Part shown: positions 14,900-16,909 of the stretch, one piece after another
Numbering within the stretch: the first letter of the stretch is position 1
How the letters are laid out: each line of letters opens with the position of its first letter
NCBI GenBank assembly: GCA_030649435.1
Contig: JAUSKE010000040.1
Coordinates: forward strand, 1 to 16,909
From: Deltaproteobacteria bacterium
GTDB taxonomy: Bacteria > UBA10199 > JACPAL01 > JACOUP01
DNA: 16,909 nt
Direction of reading: 5' to 3'
The notes under the pieces: model-generated
Databases searched by the model: none
The model's input: only the letters and a program-made list of their open reading frames with translations
What the model was told of the DNA's origin: nothing
Made by a program: the position numbers and the translations under genes

Positions 14900-15778
14900 A
14901 TGGGAAACGGAACAGTTAGCTTAGGAACCACAGCCCTCGAGGCATCAGGTACCGCTCATGTCGGGGCTGGGGATCCACATACAGCAGGCTATGTCGAAGG
15001 GCCTCTTAATCGGGTTGCTCTCAGCTATGACAATCCTGATGGTATGGGTCCTACCAGTATCACAAAGGTAGGTCTTCGTTTTGGCGCCTGGGGGAAGGAC
15101 TCTAGCGGCTTTTCGCTGGATTTGAGTACCCAGCAACTTTCTGCACTCGTTGGACCTCTTTTTCAGAATGTTAAAACCAATCAGGGCACATGGGGTCAGT
15201 TTGATTTTTCAGCGGATCCCTACGTCACCGGTGGTTGGGTGAAATATGCTAATGGTGCCAGTCAGGGCACGCCCGAATCGACAAGAACCGTGTCGGTAAC
15301 AGATACGAATTACCCGACGCCGGAGCAAGAGGCGTCAGGGGATCAGGCCTTAGACCCTTCCAATAACGGGATTCCCGCAGGGGAAGTGACTGCCAATCCC
15401 GAAGCAACCACAACCACAAGAACCTATGAAGAGACAACCCCAGGGAGTAGTCAGGCTGTCAATCTTCATACCCTTCAAGTGGGAGTTGGTGAGATGGGGA
15501 AAATCGCTTGGCATCCTAAGGGTGGCCCGTTTGAGATGTTTGCCCAGGCCTCGTTGGGTGCTGGCCTTTCCGTTCCACTCAGCCCAGAGTTGGCGGCTGG
15601 TGTTTATGGGGATGCAAGGGTGTTGTTTGGTATTACCATGAGCCTTGATCCAGATTCGTATAAATCGAGTTCAGCATCGGGTGCTGGTGCCGCAGCACCG
15701 GCTTCTCCAGCGGCTCCTGCTGCTCCCGCAGCACCAGCAACAGGTGGGGCACCCTCAACAGGTGGTACCGGCCCATAG
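14900..15778 (+). CDS. Unrecognised 292-residue protein with Gly-rich beta segments and Ala/Pro tail
   Basis: I do not recognise this family. The start has a strong AAGGAGG site 5-6 bases upstream. There is no signal peptide or membrane helix; the N-terminus is polar (MGNGTVSLGTTALEASG). Residues ~36-115 and ~185-250 alternate hydrophobic and small residues, for example KVGLRFGAWGKDSSGFSLDL and MFAQASLGAGLSVPL, then GDARVLFGITMSLD. This resembles outer-membrane or porin-like beta strands, yet the absence of a secretion signal argues against a classical porin. Residues ~120-185 are a polar Thr/Glu/Pro-rich linker. Residues 258-292 are an Ala/Pro/Gly tail with AAPAAPAAPA. It is first of three closely spaced genes (22 bases to the next) and is transcribed divergently from the TSP3 gene, probably under shared control. 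Confidence 0.8.
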   Translation: MGNGTVSLGTTALEASGTAHVGAGDPHTAGYVEGPLNRVALSYDNPDGMGPTSITKVGLRFGAWGKDSSGFSLDLSTQQLSALVGPLFQNVKTNQGTWGQFDFSADPYVTGGWVKYANGASQGTPESTRTVSVTDTNYPTPEQEASGDQALDPSNNGIPAGEVTANPEATTTTRTYEETTPGSSQAVNLHTLQVGVGEMGKIAWHPKGGPFEMFAQASLGAGLSVPLSPELAAGVYGDARVLFGITMSLDPDSYKSSSASGAGAAAPASPAAPAAPAAPATGGAPSTGGTGP

Positions 15779-15800
15779 TCTAATTTAAAGAGGAGATTTT

Positions 15801-16388
15801 ATGGCTAACAGTTGTCCCGCAACCCCGCAGGCCTTGACGACACTTCCTGCGGTCAGTCACGCCTACTTAAGCCTCAAGGTTAAGACCGATGCTACCGGTG
15901 CGCCGATGATGCCGGTCTATGACGAGGCGGCTTTGAAGGCGACCGGGATCGATGTCTCCATCTTTAAAGATACCGATGCTGTGACCTGTCTTGCGGAAAT
16001 GGTTGCCGGAAATCCCTCACTGAGAGGAAGCTTAGGAAAGGCGATTGCCGCTGTGAAGTATTTTAGAGAAGGTGGTAATACCGACTCGAATGCCGACAAC
16101 ATCAGTTGGGGAGAATTAGCGGCTGGTTACGCAGGGCAAGACCCTAGGGAACTCCGGAATGCGGCGATCAATATCCAGAGTGCCGTAGGTCTTGTTGAAA
16201 AGGCTCGCACGATGATGACTCCGATTCCTCCTGCAGTGGCACCAGTGCCAGTAGTGATTCCCGCAGCCGCAGCAGCTCCTGCTACCGGTCCGACGGCGCC
16301 CGATGCCACCCCCGCTGCAACAGCAGCCCCAGTACCAGCTGATGCCCCTTCTGCGGATGATTTGAGGGCAGTTCCGAGTAAACCTTAA
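15801..16388 (+). CDS. Unrecognised 195-residue protein, first copy of a tandem paralogue pair
   Basis: No known family is evident. AGAGGAG lies just before the ATG. Residues ~15-138 form a compact mixed domain containing VSHAYLSLK, IDVSIFKDTDA, AAVKYFREGG, ISWGELAAGY and ELRNAAINIQSA. Residues ~95-105 (DSNADNISWGE) resemble an EF-hand loop lacking one position, so calcium binding is possible but unproven. Residues 139-195 are an Ala/Pro/Val-rich, probably disordered tail like that of the preceding protein. Cys5 and Cys63 have counterparts in the next gene's product, and roughly half of the aligned core positions are identical by eye. No signal peptide is seen. It sits 18 bases upstream of its paralogue and 22 bases after the 292-residue gene, so all three appear to be one operon. 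Confidence 0.85.
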   Translation: MANSCPATPQALTTLPAVSHAYLSLKVKTDATGAPMMPVYDEAALKATGIDVSIFKDTDAVTCLAEMVAGNPSLRGSLGKAIAAVKYFREGGNTDSNADNISWGELAAGYAGQDPRELRNAAINIQSAVGLVEKARTMMTPIPPAVAPVPVVIPAAAAAPATGPTAPDATPAATAAPVPADAPSADDLRAVPSKP

Positions 16389-16406
16389 ACCAAGAGATTC
16401 ATTTCT

Positions 16407-16909
16407 ATGGCCGGTAAAACGACAGATTTAGTTTGTCTGACCCCACCCCCGGCACTGAAGCACGCTCCAACCGTTTCCCACGCCTATTTGGCAATGCAGA
16501 TTGATAGGGATGCGAATGGGGAGTTTCATCTTCCCCCCTTTGACCCATTTCTACTTCAAGGACAGGTGATCGACGTTTCAATCTTCACCAATCAGGATGC
16601 CCGTGCCTGTTTTGAGGGGATGATTTCTGGGAATGCATCACTCAAACAAAGTTGGGACAAAATCCTTGCAGCGGTCGATTATTTCAAAGGCCAAGGAAAC
16701 AGCGATGGCAAGCCGGATATCATCAGTTGGGGTGAACTTGTGGCTGGCTACCAAGGTCGAGACCAAGAACTCCGGAACGCCTTCATTAATATCAAGAGTG
16801 CCTCAAGAATCCTCCAAGAGCGATCGATGGATGACGGACTGGCAAGTTTTAGGGCGCAGATGAGGAGGGGAATGGTGTTGGAGGCGAAGGGAAAATTAAA
16901 AGAGGCCCT
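16407..16909 (+). CDS. Paralogue of the preceding protein (3'-truncated by window)
   Basis: An open frame from ATG 16407 runs without a stop to the window end, giving 167 codons plus two bases. The core at residues ~21-138 matches the upstream protein: PTVSHAYLAM, VIDVSIFTNQDARACFEGM, ILAAVDYFKGQGNSD, ISWGELVAGYQGRD and ELRNAFINIKSA. The EF-hand-like segment here reads DGKPDIISWGE, with Lys at the third position, so metal binding should be weaker or absent. After the core it continues as a charged helix (FRAQMRRGMVLEAKGKLKEA) instead of the Ala/Pro tail. The ribosome site is weak (AAGAG at about 16392-16396). Function unknown; tandem duplication with divergence of the C-terminal part. Confidence 0.85.
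   Translation, partial: MAGKTTDLVCLTPPPALKHAPTVSHAYLAMQIDRDANGEFHLPPFDPFLLQGQVIDVSIFTNQDARACFEGMISGNASLKQSWDKILAAVDYFKGQGNSDGKPDIISWGELVAGYQGRDQELRNAFINIKSASRILQERSMDDGLASFRAQMRRGMVLEAKGKLKEA

Noticed and set aside
16633..16863. Plus-strand open frame of 76 codons near the window end
   Set aside because: It is out of frame with the paralogue gene starting at 16407, whose product is clearly homologous to its neighbour.

Overview
The window is bacterial, at moderate GC, and very compact on its left side. Several clues point to a Gram-negative lineage, perhaps one of the groups once called Deltaproteobacteria: a lipoprotein signal, a mitochondrial-type aconitase, and a secreted thrombospondin-type-3 protein whose C-terminus looks like a Cys-containing MYXO-CTERM-type sorting tail. 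This placement is an inference; no rRNA or marker gene is present.

Region 1 (1-2628, +) holds the end of moaA, a moaC-moaB/mogA fusion, a TauE/SafE-type membrane transporter and a small Cys/His/Met-rich membrane protein. Region 2 (2637-10872, +) holds aconitase and then five genes that overlap or nearly touch: an ethanolamine-permease-like APC transporter, a glutamine-synthetase-like ligase, an iron-type alcohol dehydrogenase, a class I amidotransferase-like gamma-glutamyl hydrolase and an aldehyde dehydrogenase. Read together, the five encode a complete gamma-glutamylation route for an amino alcohol, most likely ethanolamine. The amine is imported and capped with glutamate, its hydroxyl is oxidised to aldehyde and then to acid, and the product is cleaved to glutamate plus glycine. 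This resembles the Puu putrescine pathway, except that an alcohol dehydrogenase stands where Puu has the amine oxidase PuuB. It needs no B12 lyase (EutBC) and no microcompartment. It is the most interesting metabolic content of the window.

Region 3 (10879-14663, -) converges on region 2. It encodes a lipoprotein with a probable jelly-roll domain, an AI-2E/PerM-family membrane protein and, behind a strong terminator, the 641-residue secreted TSP3-repeat protein.

Region 4 (14664-16909) is a divergent intergenic region of 236 bases followed by three + strand genes of no recognised family. The intergenic region carries two near-identical promoter-like elements in opposite orientation, each TAGCAAC-17-GATAAT, each about 43 bases from its start codon and each followed by a similar leader and ribosome-binding site. 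The TSP3 protein and the unknown operon are therefore probably co-expressed. The second and third genes of that operon are tandem paralogues; the third is cut by the window end.

No tRNA, rRNA, CRISPR array, insertion sequence or phage gene was seen.
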